Shown here one piece after another: positions 44,078 through 52,392 of a stretch of 64,000 nt of DNA. Numbering within the stretch: position 1 is the first letter of the stretch; every line of letters starts with the position of its first letter. The position numbers were made by a program, and so were the translations under genes. The notes below the pieces were generated by a model. That model was given only the letters and a program-made list of their open reading frames with translations, was not told the DNA's origin and did no database searches. This DNA is from Candidatus Latescibacterota bacterium (GTDB taxonomy: Bacteria; Latescibacterota; UBA2968; UBA8231): contig JAJEFJ010000054.1 of assembly GCA_022820485.1 (NCBI GenBank), positions 1 through 64,000 on the forward strand. Direction: 5' to 3'.

Positions 44078-45100
44078 TTAAGCTACACATAGAAAATTTC
44101 TTCCCTCTACCAATCCCAATTCACCCAACGCCTCCCGAATCAGCGCCCGCGCCCCCCGCGATGCCACGGTCGCCAAGAGGATCGGGCAGTCGTGGCGCGT
44201 CCACCACGTCGGTAAGTCATCCGGTCCGATCACGGGCTTGCGCCGCAAGGTGCCGCCGATTTTCTTGGGCGCAATATCGACAAATACATCGGGAGCACAG
44301 CCTTCGCGCTCTAGGTGCTTGGCGAGCCGGCGACCGGTCTTGCCCGCACCCCAGACGACCAGCCCGTCCCGCTCTTGCAGCGGCCCAGCGCAAAGATAGT
44401 GCGCTTTGGCGCGGAGAAAATTCTCCACTGAGTAGCGGCTATTGGTATGGGTCGCCCGGTCGGTGTGTTCGCGCCAGTAGTGCAAGACTTCCGGCAGCTT
44501 GGCAAAGCGCCGCCCCGCCGCCCGATAGCGCAACCACAAATCGTAGTCTTCTGGCCATCCCCGATCTTGGTAGCCGCCCAAGGCCACCAATTCCTCGCGA
44601 CGCATCATGGCCGACGGATTAGCGATGGGGCTCTCGACGAAAAACTCTCGTTCAATCGCCGCGCTATCCACCAAGCCGTTTAACCAAGCCTCGTACACCA
44701 ACATCCCCTCTCCGGTCTCCGCGCGCGGAAAGATCTCCACCAAACAACTCACGACACTTAAGCTAGGATCTCCTTCCAACCACGCGAGTTGTTTTTCCAA
44801 GCGCGCCGGGTGCATCCGGTCGTCGGCGTCCATGCGCGCCACGTACGCGCCCCGACACAAGGCCAAGCCTCGGTTGGGAGCCTCGACAATGCCTCGGTGG
44901 TCGGACAGCAACGCCCTAAAGCGACGATCGCGACGACTCCATTCCAACAGCATGTCGCCGCTGTCGTCCTCCGAGCCGTCATCTATGGCCACGACCTCAA
45001 AATCTTCGCAGCTTTGCGCTTGGATGCTTTGCAAAGTTTCCTCCAGTGTGGCGGCGGCATTGAACACGGGCAGTAGTATAGATACGCGGGGCGTTTTCAT
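44078..45100 (-). CDS. GT2 glycosyltransferase with C-terminal Rossmann-like domain
   Basis: This 340-aa protein has a GT2 domain (SILLPVFNAAATL, AIDDGSEDDSG, ARMDADDRMHP as the DxD site) to about residue 230, then an unusual C-terminal domain starting VVWGAGKTGRRLAKHL that resembles the nucleotide-binding part of PglD-like proteins. No Shine-Dalgarno sequence is seen, and a 24-bp duplicated segment including the start ATG lies just upstream. Confidence 0.85.
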   Translation of the reverse strand: MKTPRVSILLPVFNAAATLEETLQSIQAQSCEDFEVVAIDDGSEDDSGDMLLEWSRRDRRFRALLSDHRGIVEAPNRGLALCRGAYVARMDADDRMHPARLEKQLAWLEGDPSLSVVSCLVEIFPRAETGEGMLVYEAWLNGLVDSAAIEREFFVESPIANPSAMMRREELVALGGYQDRGWPEDYDLWLRYRAAGRRFAKLPEVLHYWREHTDRATHTNSRYSVENFLRAKAHYLCAGPLQERDGLVVWGAGKTGRRLAKHLEREGCAPDVFVDIAPKKIGGTLRRKPVIGPDDLPTWWTRHDCPILLATVASRGARALIREALGELGLVEGRNFLCVA

Positions 45101-45149
45101 GGTCGCTAGTGGGTTACGTTTTCGTTTTTCATGGTCGCTAGTGGGTTAC
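45094..45149. repeat. 24-bp direct repeat covering the GT2 start
   Basis: TTTTCATGGTCGCTAGTGGG and the following four bases occur at 45094-45117 and again at 45126-45149. On the minus strand the upstream copy creates an 8-codon mini-ORF (ATG at 45132, TAG at 45106) ending 5 nt before the true GT2 start. Confidence 0.7.
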
Positions 45150-45204
45150 ATTTTCACAGTCGTTAGGTATAAGAGCTTGACATGCTTTCGCTCCATGCTC
45201 GATT

Positions 45205-45210
45205 TTTAAT
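45205..45210 (+). promoter_or_regulatory. Candidate -10 of a leaderless map promoter
   Basis: TTTAAT (five of six to consensus) ends 6 nt before the map ATG. No Shine-Dalgarno sequence is visible. A TTGACA lies at 45177-45182, but the 22-base spacing is too long for a standard -35. Confidence 0.4.
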
Positions 45211-45216
45211 CTTTAT

Positions 45217-45978
45217 ATGATACATCTCAAATCTCCCTTGGAAATCGACCGCATCCGCGCTAGTTGCCGCATCGCCGCCGAAGCCATGCTCCGCGTCGAA
45301 GAGGCCCTCGCACCCGGAGTCCCCACCCTCCACCTCGATCAAATAGCCGACCGCTACATCCGCAGCCAAGGAGCAGTCGCCAGTGCCTTGGGCTATCGCG
45401 GCTTTCCCCGCAGCATCTGCGTCTCGGTCAACGACGAAGTCGTCCACGGCATTCCCGGAGACCGCATCCTGCAAGAAGGGGACATCCTCGCCGTTGACAT
45501 TGCCGTTAAAAAAGATGGCTTTCACGGCGACATGAACGTCACCATGAAAGTCGGCTGCGTGACCTCCAAGGCCCAGCGCCTGCTCGACGCCACGCGCCAG
45601 AGCTTGGAGGAAGGGTTGGCCTTCTGCACGCCCGGGCGACGCCTCGGCGACATTGGCCACGCCATCCAAAGCTATGTCGAAGCGCACGGCTTTTCCATCG
45701 TGCGCACGTATTGCGGCCACGGCATTGGCCGCAACTTCCACGAGGAACCCCAATTGCTCCACTACGGCAAGGCTGGCACGGGTCGCCGCCTGCAAAACGG
45801 CCTGGTCTTTACCATTGAGCCGATGGTCAACGAGGGCGCACACGACACGCGCGTACTCGACGACGACTGGACGGCCGTCACCACCGACGGCAAGCTCTCG
45901 GCCCAATACGAACACACCGTAGCCGTCACCCACGACGGGCCGGACGTGCTGTCGCGCTTTGCCGATTTGCCGTACTGA
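45217..45978 (+). CDS. map: Methionine aminopeptidase type I
   Basis: This 253-aa enzyme removes the initiator methionine. All five metal ligands are visible: Asp in LAVDIAV, Asp in FHGDMNV, His in CGHGIG, Glu in FTIEPMV and Glu in QYEHTVA. The length fits a type Ia enzyme without N-terminal extension. It is transcribed away from the GT2. The lack of a ribosome-binding site and the close -10 suggest a leaderless mRNA. Confidence 0.95.
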   Translation: MIHLKSPLEIDRIRASCRIAAEAMLRVEEALAPGVPTLHLDQIADRYIRSQGAVASALGYRGFPRSICVSVNDEVVHGIPGDRILQEGDILAVDIAVKKDGFHGDMNVTMKVGCVTSKAQRLLDATRQSLEEGLAFCTPGRRLGDIGHAIQSYVEAHGFSIVRTYCGHGIGRNFHEEPQLLHYGKAGTGRRLQNGLVFTIEPMVNEGAHDTRVLDDDWTAVTTDGKLSAQYEHTVAVTHDGPDVLSRFADLPY

Positions 45979-46035
45979 ACTTGCTCAGCGGCGGCATTTT
46001 CTTATTTTTTGAGTTCATCCCACAAGGAGAACAGC

Positions 46036-46329
46036 ATGGCAAGGCCAAAAAAAGTACAATCCAACGGCGACGACGATAACGCTGAATTTCCGTTTGATCC
46101 CGGCACGCAGATCGAGTTGGAAATGGAAGACACCTGCTGCGTCACTGGCGAGCCAGTTGAGTTCAGCTTTTGTCGTTTCCCCGACTACAAAAATGGCACG
46201 CTGATGGTCATGTCCAAGAGCGAGATGCTAGCGCATCTGCGCGCTGGCGACTCCATCGCCAAATTCAAAGAAGTGCTGGTCCAGCGCCACGGCGAGGAAG
46301 TCTTAGCGGAGCACTACTCCAACTACTAA
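46036..46329 (+). CDS. Small hypothetical protein with a CCVTGE motif
   Basis: I do not recognise this 97-aa protein. It starts at an ATG behind AAGGAG (the ORF track begins 9 codons earlier), has a basic/polar N-terminus and a central CCVTGEPVEFSFCR segment whose three cysteines could bind metal. No signal peptide or membrane segment is seen. It follows map by 57 nt and ends at a strong terminator, so it may be cotranscribed with map. Confidence 0.65.
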   Translation: MARPKKVQSNGDDDNAEFPFDPGTQIELEMEDTCCVTGEPVEFSFCRFPDYKNGTLMVMSKSEMLAHLRAGDSIAKFKEVLVQRHGEEVLAEHYSNY

Positions 46330-46353
46330 AACAACGCCCAATCACCTACATGC

Positions 46354-46390
46354 AAAGAAGGGATGGTCCGCATCGGACCATCCCTTCTTT
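46354..46390. terminator. Bidirectional terminator between convergent genes
   Basis: A 17-bp perfect stem (AAAGAAGGGATGGTCCG and complement) with a CAT loop lies between the small plus-strand gene and tlpA on the minus strand, with T-rich flank on the plus side. Confidence 0.85.
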
Positions 46391-46407
46391 TGCTATATGC
46401 CGCCGTC

Positions 46408-46971
46408 CTACGAACGAGCCAACAAGGTCTCGATATCCTCGCTGAATACCCCTTGGGGATTGAGCCGACCACTTTTGTCGCGCGGCACGCCTAAGTGCCT
46501 CTTGTACACGCGGCCTTGACGATCAAAAATAAAGGTGAGCGGCACGCCTACTTGCGCCAAATTTTCTTTGTAGAAGGCGCGGAGTAACTCGGCTTGGCCA
46601 TCGTGAACCACCGGGTAGTTGATGGCTAGGCGCTCGACGAACTCGCCTATCAGGGGTAGGACATGCTCGGGGGGACCTTGATCTAGGGAAATGCCAATGA
46701 TCGCCACCTGTTCGGGATCGTACTCATTGCTCATTTCGACTAAGGCTGGAATCTCGTAGCGACACGGGCCGCACCACGTCGCCCAGAAGTTGACCAAGAC
46801 GACCTTGCCCTCGTAATCGCGCAAATCTACGCTCTGGCCCTGATAGTCGTTCCACCTAGCAGCCTGCGGGGGAAAGAGCTTGTCCCCTTGCGGCTCGGGA
46901 GAGCCGCAGCCCAACGCTAGAAGTGCCAACCCGCTCACAAGCCCTTTGATCGCCATTGCGCGCATAGTCAC
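46408..46971 (-). CDS. TlpA/ResA-like thioredoxin lipoprotein
   Basis: This 187-aa protein has a lipoprotein signal (ALLALGCGS, lipobox Cys) and a thioredoxin fold of the TlpA/ResA type with active site WCGPC and a cis-Pro loop (GVPLTFIF). It is an exported, membrane-tethered thiol-disulfide reductase, possibly for cytochrome c maturation or envelope redox repair. The GTG start overlaps the dnaE stop (GTGA); ATG codons 2 and 5 codons later are alternatives. Confidence 0.9.
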   Translation of the reverse strand: MTMRAMAIKGLVSGLALLALGCGSPEPQGDKLFPPQAARWNDYQGQSVDLRDYEGKVVLVNFWATWCGPCRYEIPALVEMSNEYDPEQVAIIGISLDQGPPEHVLPLIGEFVERLAINYPVVHDGQAELLRAFYKENLAQVGVPLTFIFDRQGRVYKRHLGVPRDKSGRLNPQGVFSEDIETLLARS

Positions 46972-49900
46972 GTTCTGTACTTAACTGGAGTAGCCGAGGA
47001 GGGCACGGCTATTTGCCTTTTGGGCTGCAGCCGAATGGAGTGGGGGCCGATCTGTTCCTCAATACCGATCAGCAGATCGTCGCAGGGATCTACGCGAATG
47101 GTTTTTGAGCGCACCATCTTGTCCTGCTCATCGCCGTTTTGGAGCTGGAGCCACAACTCGCAATCGCCCGTGTAGCGCTCGCACAGTTGGCGCAACCGCC
47201 TGAGCAGGGGGTCGCCCACTTTATGGTAGGGCAGCGACAAAGTGATCGACTCGGTCAGTTGCGCTCGCGCCGATTTGAGGGGCAGCGCACTGTCGGCCTG
47301 TAAACTCAGGCGTCCGTTGCGCTCGCAAACGCGGCCCTCTACGAGGATGGTTTCGCCTTCCACGAGTAGCTGTTGGTGGCGGGCGAAGACTTCGGAGAAA
47401 AACGCGATATCGCCCGTACTATTGAGGTCTTTGAGCGTGACAAAGGCAAAGGGATTGCCTCGGCGGTCAAAGAGCTTGCGCACCTCCTCGACTAGGCCGC
47501 CGACTCGTAGCCGTGCACCGTCGAGCTGCTCATCTATCTCGCTTAGAGGTCGCGCGAAGTTTTTGAGATCGCGGGCGTAGGGCTTGAGTGGATGGCTGGA
47601 GATATAGAGACCTAACAGGTCGCGTTCCTTGGCCAGCTTTTCGCGCTCGGACCACTCCTCGATCTGGGGCAGTTCCTGCACTATCAGTTCGGACGAGCCG
47701 CCGCCGTCGAAGAGGCTAATCTGCCCCCTCTCGCGGTCTTCTTGGGCCTTGCCTGCGGCCTTTAACGCCACTTCTAGCGCCTCCATTTTCTGTGCGCGAT
47801 GGCCTTCCAGACCGTCCAATGCGCCAGCAGCAATCAGACTCTCGACCACGCGTCGGTTGACTGCGTGCGAGTCGATGCGCTCGCAGAACTCGAAGAGGGT
47901 CGTAAAAGGGCCTTCGGCAATCCGCGTATCGACTATACTCTGTGCCGCGCCCTCGCCGACGTTCTTGATCGCCGCCAAGCCGTAGCGAATGCCCTCGTCC
48001 GTCGGCGTAAAATTGAGCGTACTCTGGTTGACGTCCGGCGGCAGGGCAGAAATGCCCATGCGGCGGCAGTCGTCGAGTAAGACGGTCAACCGGTCGGTAT
48101 CTTTGCGCTCAAGAGTCAGGCTGGCGGCCATGTATTCTTGGGGATAATGAGTTTTGAGATAAGCATTTTTGTACGCACCTTCGGCATAGCAGACCGAGTG
48201 CGACTTATTGAAGGCGTAGCCGGCAAAAATTTCGATCTCGCCGAAGAGCTTGTTAGCCAATGTCTTTTTCACCCCGCTTGCAGTGCAGCCGCCGACGAAG
48301 TCCTTTTTGACCTTGGCCATTTCCTCGGGCTTTTTCTTGCCCATCGCCTTGCGCAAAATATCGGCTTGGCCGAGGGTGAAACCGGCCAGCTCTTGGGCGA
48401 TGCGCATGACCTGCTCCTGATAGACCATAATCCCATAGGTCGGCTCCAAAATCGACTCCAACTTGGGGTGATCGTAGGCGACGGCCTCTTCGCCGCGCTT
48501 GCGGGCGATGAAGGTCGGGATATTGTCCATCGGCCCTGGGCGGTAGAGGGCGTTCATGGCGATAATGTCTTCGATGGTGTCCGGCCTGAGCTTGATCAGG
48601 TATTCGCGCATTCCCGCGGACTCAAACTGGAAAACGCCGATCGTCTCGCCGCGGCCAAACAGGTCGAACGTGGCCCGATCGTCCCACGGAATCGCTTCCA
48701 AATCAAAGTCCGGCTCCTTGAGTCGAATCAGGCGCAAGGCCTCCTCGACCAGCGACAGCTCCTTTAAGCCCAAGATGTCCATCTTCAGCAAGCCGATGTC
48801 CATGCAGGTCTCGCCGACGAACTGGGTAGTTATAGTCCCGTTTTTGGGGGAGCGATAGAGTGGCACGTAGTTGGTCAGTTCGCCTGGAGCGATGATGACC
48901 GCGCAGGCGTGGACCGAGGCGTGACGCGCCATGCCCTCCAGCTTGCGGGCGTATTCGATCAGCTTGCCTTCGTTGCCGGGCGCTTGGGCCACCTGTTGTA
49001 GCTCGGGCACCCGCTCGATGGCCTTTTCGAGGGTAATTTTCAGTTCGGTCGGCACCTGCTTGGCGATGCGATCCACCTCGCCAAAGGACATGCCCAAAAC
49101 CCGCCCGACATCGCGCACCACCGCTTTAGCCCCCATAGTCCCAAACGTGATGACCTGTGAGACGTTGTCCTTGCCGTACTTATCCACTACATAGCGCAGC
49201 ACTTCGTCGCGCCGGGTGTCGTCAAAATCGACGTCGATATCGGGTGGCTCAATGCGTTCGGGATTGAGGAAGCGCTCGAAGATCAGGTCGTACTTGATCG
49301 GATCTACATTGGTAATGCCGAGACAATACGAGGCCAAGCAGCCAGCGGCCGAGCCGCGCCCCGGCCCCACGGAAATGCCCTGATTACGGGCGTGGTTGAC
49401 CAGATCCCAGACGATGAGGAAGTAGCCGGAAAAATCCTGGCTGGTGATGACGCTTAGCTCGTAGTCGAGCCGATCTTGCACGGCCGGATCGACAGTGCCG
49501 TAGCGCTGCTCCAAACCCTCCTGCGCCAGTTGCGTCAGATAGTCGTCGCTGGAGGCGTAGCCAGCCGGGATCGGAAAATCCGGCATATAGGTTTTCCCGA
49601 ACTCGAGTTCGACGTTGCACTTGTCGGCAATTTCGAGAGTCCGCTCCAGCGCGTCGGGCAAATCCGCAAACAGCGTTCGCATCTCTTCGGGACTCTTCAT
49701 GTAGAGTCCGTCGGGATAGCACATGCGATTTTTCTCGTCAACCGTCTTGTTGGTCTGAATGCAGATCAGGGCGTCGTGAGCGTCGTGGTCGGTGGCTTGT
49801 AGGAAGTGGAAGTCGTTGGTGGCCACCAGCGGCACGCCCAGCTTGCGGTGCAGCTTGAGCAGGCCGTCGTTCACCTTGGCTTCAGGGTCGATGTCGTGGC

Positions 49901-50438
49901 GCTGGATCTCCAAGTAGTAGTCGTCGCCGAAGATGTCCATAAACTCGCGGACGACCTTTTCGGCTGCGGCTAACCCCTCGCGCTGGATCAGGTGCGGAAT
50001 CTCACCGCCGATGCAGGCCGACGTGCAAATCAGGCCCTCGGCGTGTTCGCGCAACAGCTCCTTGTCTATGCGGGGATTGTAGTAGTAACCTTCGAGGTAG
50101 CCCTTGGAGACGAGCTTGGTCAGATTGCGGTAGCCAGTGGCGTCTTTGGCCAGCAAGACCAGATGGTTGGAGGCGTGAGTTAGGCCGCGGGCGGCCTGGC
50201 GCACGTGGCGGCTATCAATCGCCACATAAACTTCGCAGCCGATGATGGGCTTAATGCCGGCGTCTTGGCAGGCCCTGTAGTGCTCGATGACGCCGAAGAG
50301 GTTGCCGTGATCTGTGATAGCCAAGGCCGGCATGCCCTGCTCGGCCGCCAACTCGGCCATCTCGCCGACCCGGCATGCTCCATCGAGCAGACTGTATTCG
50401 CTGTGACCGTGTAAATGGACGAAATCAGCCGAAGCCAT
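46968..50438 (-). CDS. dnaE: DNA polymerase III subunit alpha
   Basis: This 1156-aa protein is DnaE, the replicative polymerase. The N-terminal PHP domain (VHLHGHSEYSLLDGA, ITDHGNLFG), the catalytic PDIDVDF, the palm SVGPGRGSAAGCLASY and the finger FAGYAFNKSHSVCYA are intact, and a C-terminal OB fold (RVGGLVEEVRKL) follows. The ATG at 50438 has GGAGG five bases before. It overlaps tlpA. Confidence 0.97.
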   Translation of the reverse strand: MASADFVHLHGHSEYSLLDGACRVGEMAELAAEQGMPALAITDHGNLFGVIEHYRACQDAGIKPIIGCEVYVAIDSRHVRQAARGLTHASNHLVLLAKDATGYRNLTKLVSKGYLEGYYYNPRIDKELLREHAEGLICTSACIGGEIPHLIQREGLAAAEKVVREFMDIFGDDYYLEIQRHDIDPEAKVNDGLLKLHRKLGVPLVATNDFHFLQATDHDAHDALICIQTNKTVDEKNRMCYPDGLYMKSPEEMRTLFADLPDALERTLEIADKCNVELEFGKTYMPDFPIPAGYASSDDYLTQLAQEGLEQRYGTVDPAVQDRLDYELSVITSQDFSGYFLIVWDLVNHARNQGISVGPGRGSAAGCLASYCLGITNVDPIKYDLIFERFLNPERIEPPDIDVDFDDTRRDEVLRYVVDKYGKDNVSQVITFGTMGAKAVVRDVGRVLGMSFGEVDRIAKQVPTELKITLEKAIERVPELQQVAQAPGNEGKLIEYARKLEGMARHASVHACAVIIAPGELTNYVPLYRSPKNGTITTQFVGETCMDIGLLKMDILGLKELSLVEEALRLIRLKEPDFDLEAIPWDDRATFDLFGRGETIGVFQFESAGMREYLIKLRPDTIEDIIAMNALYRPGPMDNIPTFIARKRGEEAVAYDHPKLESILEPTYGIMVYQEQVMRIAQELAGFTLGQADILRKAMGKKKPEEMAKVKKDFVGGCTASGVKKTLANKLFGEIEIFAGYAFNKSHSVCYAEGAYKNAYLKTHYPQEYMAASLTLERKDTDRLTVLLDDCRRMGISALPPDVNQSTLNFTPTDEGIRYGLAAIKNVGEGAAQSIVDTRIAEGPFTTLFEFCERIDSHAVNRRVVESLIAAGALDGLEGHRAQKMEALEVALKAAGKAQEDRERGQISLFDGGGSSELIVQELPQIEEWSEREKLAKERDLLGLYISSHPLKPYARDLKNFARPLSEIDEQLDGARLRVGGLVEEVRKLFDRRGNPFAFVTLKDLNSTGDIAFFSEVFARHQQLLVEGETILVEGRVCERNGRLSLQADSALPLKSARAQLTESITLSLPYHKVGDPLLRRLRQLCERYTGDCELWLQLQNGDEQDKMVRSKTIRVDPCDDLLIGIEEQIGPHSIRLQPKRQIAVPSSATPVKYRT

Positions 50439-50737
50439 GATCACCTCCGCTACCTGTATGCGCTAGTAAAAAATCTTTGAGCTTAGAAAATATGGCCGAA
50501 CAACGGGCCAGACTGCCTAGGGAAGGGCATCGCCTCGGGTGAAGCATAGCCAATTCAAAAAGGGCTGTCAATGTCCCAAAGAAGAGGCCATTTTTATAAC
50601 ATTTTATTATTATTTTATTTACAAAAAGAGAATTTGTTATACACCGTTTACAAAACAGACCACACCCGCCTGCACTGCGAACTTGTCTCTGGAAATAGAC
50701 CGGTCTATCTTTGATTTTTTGCCGAGGAGCTAATCAG
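50439..50737. other. Intergenic region between dnaE and the Trm112-like gene
   Basis: About 300 bp without a supported gene. The stretch 50570-50665 is AT-rich (runs of ATTTTATT and TTTACAAAA) and probably holds the promoters of the divergent genes; no clear -35/-10 pair was chosen. Confidence 0.4.
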
Positions 50738-50986
50738 ATGATCGACCAAGAATTGTTGGCAATTCTCGCCTGCCCTGAGACTAAAGAGCCGGTCGCGCTC
50801 GCCGAGGAAGAACTCATCGCCGAACTCAACAGCCGCATTGCGCGCGGGGAAGTCAAGAATCGGGCCGGTAAAACCGTAGAAGGCAAGATCGACGGCGGCC
50901 TAGTGCGCGCAGATGGCGCGTACCTCTATCCGATCCAAGACGAAATCCCCATCCTGCTTCTCGACGAGGCCATTCCACTCCGCTAG
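50738..50986 (+). CDS. Trm112-like small protein
   Basis: From the ATG at 50738 (GAGGAG site 8 nt before) the protein is 82 aa. It opens with LLAILACPETKEPV and ends DGAYLYPIQDEIPILL, the pattern of the Trm112/YcaR family, which in eukaryotes and archaea activates methyltransferases; bacterial roles are unclear. Only one cysteine is present, so it is not a full zinc-binding form. Confidence 0.85.
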   Translation: MIDQELLAILACPETKEPVALAEEELIAELNSRIARGEVKNRAGKTVEGKIDGGLVRADGAYLYPIQDEIPILLLDEAIPLR

Positions 50987-50999
50987 CGTCCGCGCAAAA

Positions 51000-51029
51000 A
51001 AAGGGACTGTGCGCTTATACAGTCCCTTT
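51000..51029 (+). terminator. Terminator after the Trm112-like gene
   Basis: AAAGGGACTGT and ACAGTCCCTTT pair with an 8-base loop between the Trm112-like stop and tRNA-Leu. Confidence 0.75.
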
Positions 51030-51043
51030 GCCAACTTACATTA

Positions 51044-51128
51044 TGGTGCCGAAGCGGGGATTCGAACCCCGACGCCCGAAGGCACTGCCCCCTCAAGACA
51101 GCGTGTCTACCAATTTCACCACTTCGGC
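51044..51128 (-). tRNA. tRNA-Leu (GAG)
   Basis: An 85-nt class II tRNA with CCA encoded. Acceptor GCCGAAG/CTTCGGC, anticodon stem CTGTC/GGCAG with loop TTGAGGG (anticodon GAG), and a long variable arm. Confidence 0.95.
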
Positions 51129-51148
51129 ACAAAAACTAGGCTAGCTTG

Positions 51149-51538
51149 CTACTGAGCCTCGGTCGGCGGCTCCTCAGCAGTCGAGGTCTCAGCGGCTTCT
51201 TCCTGCTCACCCAGCAGGTGCTCTGCTTCCGGGATGGCGGGCACTGCTGGCACCTGTTCCTCGGCCATCGTCCGTTGCGTCGCCGTCGTCGGCGTGGTCT
51301 CGGCCGTCTGAAAGGCCACTGACTGCACCAAACAGCTCAGCATAAAGGCCGTGGCCAGAACGGTTGTGGCCTTGGTCAGAAACGTGGCTGCGGTGCGGCC
51401 GCCCAACACCGAGGAAGAAGCCAAGCCGCCGCCGATCGAGCCAGCCAAGCCGCCCCCTTTGCCCGCCTGCAAGAGCACGGTCACGACTAGGAGCAAGCAA
51501 ATCAGCACGTGAAAAATCGTAAATAGAATCTCAAACAT
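51149..51538 (-). CDS. secG: Protein translocase subunit SecG
   Basis: This 129-aa protein is SecG of the SecYEG channel, with two membrane helices (about 5-22 and 52-72) around the conserved GKGGGLAGSIGGG loop. It has a longer than usual acidic, Ala/Glu/Thr-rich C-terminal tail of about 45 residues. It lies downstream of tpiA beyond an AATT-rich repeat. Confidence 0.93.
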   Translation of the reverse strand: MFEILFTIFHVLICLLLVVTVLLQAGKGGGLAGSIGGGLASSSVLGGRTAATFLTKATTVLATAFMLSCLVQSVAFQTAETTPTTATQRTMAEEQVPAVPAIPEAEHLLGEQEEAAETSTAEEPPTEAQ

Positions 51539-51540
51539 AA

Positions 51541-51625
51541 TCTTTCTCGGAATTAGGAATTAAGAATTAGGAATTAGGAATTACCTCCTCCAATTCGCAA
51601 TTCGTAATTCGTAATTTTTAATTGA
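51541..51625. repeat. AATT-rich tandem repeats (GAATTAG and TTCGTAA units)
   Basis: Between secG and tpiA lie about four units of GGAATTA/AGAATTA and, after a short spacer holding CCTCCTCC, about four units of AATTCGTA/AATTCGCA. The two arrays are partly complementary, so the whole can fold. No coding content. Confidence 0.7.
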
Positions 51626-51638
51626 AATAAATTTAAGG

Positions 51639-52391
51639 CTAAAGGGCGGCCTTCACAATAGCGGCAAACTGCCCGGCGTCCAGTGCGGCACCGCCGATCA
51701 AGCCCCCGTCGATGTTGTCTTGGGCCAAGAGCTCGGCCGCGTTTTCGGGCTTGACGCTGCCGCCGTACTGGATGCGCACTTCGGCGGCTGCTGCTTTGCC
51801 CAAGTGCCCAGCGAGGAAATAGCGGATCATCGCATGGACCTCTTCGGCTTGCGCGGCCGTCGCCGTCACGCCGGTACCAATCGCCCAAACAGGCTCGTAC
51901 GCCCACAGCACCGCCCTAGCTGCACCCGCCTCAATCCCGGCTAGGGCACCGCCCACTTGGCCGAGGACGACCTCTTCAATTCGGCCAGCTTCGCGCTCTT
52001 GCAGGGTCTCGCCGACGCAGACGATCGGGCACAGGTCGGCTTGGAGGGCACAGGTTAGCTTGCGGTTGACCAGCGAGTCGTCCTCGCCGCAAAACTGTCT
52101 TCGCTCGGAATGCCCTAACAACACGTAAGAGCAACCAGCCGCCAAGAGCATATCGGCGGATATTTCCCCGGTGAAAGCTCCCTGCCGCTCCCAGTGCATG
52201 TTCTGGGCCCCCAGCCCAATGGCGCTGTCGGCGAGGGCCGCACGCACAGCTTGCAGGCTAGTGAAAGGCGGACAAATCACGACTTCTACGTCGAGCCCCG
52301 CGACCAGCGGCTTGATTCCTTCGACCAACTCGACGGCCTCAGCAGCGGTCTTGTGCATCTTCCAGTTGCCAGCGATAATGGGTCGGCGCAT
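51639..52391 (-). CDS. tpiA: Triosephosphate isomerase
   Basis: This 250-aa enzyme interconverts dihydroxyacetone phosphate and glyceraldehyde 3-phosphate. GNWKMHK (Lys), LLGHSERR (catalytic His) and AYEPVWAIGTG (catalytic Glu) are intact, as is the IQYGGSVKPEN phosphate loop. It starts one base after the pgk stop with GAGGAAAG overlapping the end of pgk. Confidence 0.97.
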   Translation of the reverse strand: MRRPIIAGNWKMHKTAAEAVELVEGIKPLVAGLDVEVVICPPFTSLQAVRAALADSAIGLGAQNMHWERQGAFTGEISADMLLAAGCSYVLLGHSERRQFCGEDDSLVNRKLTCALQADLCPIVCVGETLQEREAGRIEEVVLGQVGGALAGIEAGAARAVLWAYEPVWAIGTGVTATAAQAEEVHAMIRYFLAGHLGKAAAAEVRIQYGGSVKPENAAELLAQDNIDGGLIGGAALDAGQFAAIVKAAL

Positions 52392-52392
52392 T

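Noticed and set aside
51541-51625. CRISPR array
   Set aside because: Units are short, AT-rich and without spacers of constant length; simple tandem repeat instead.
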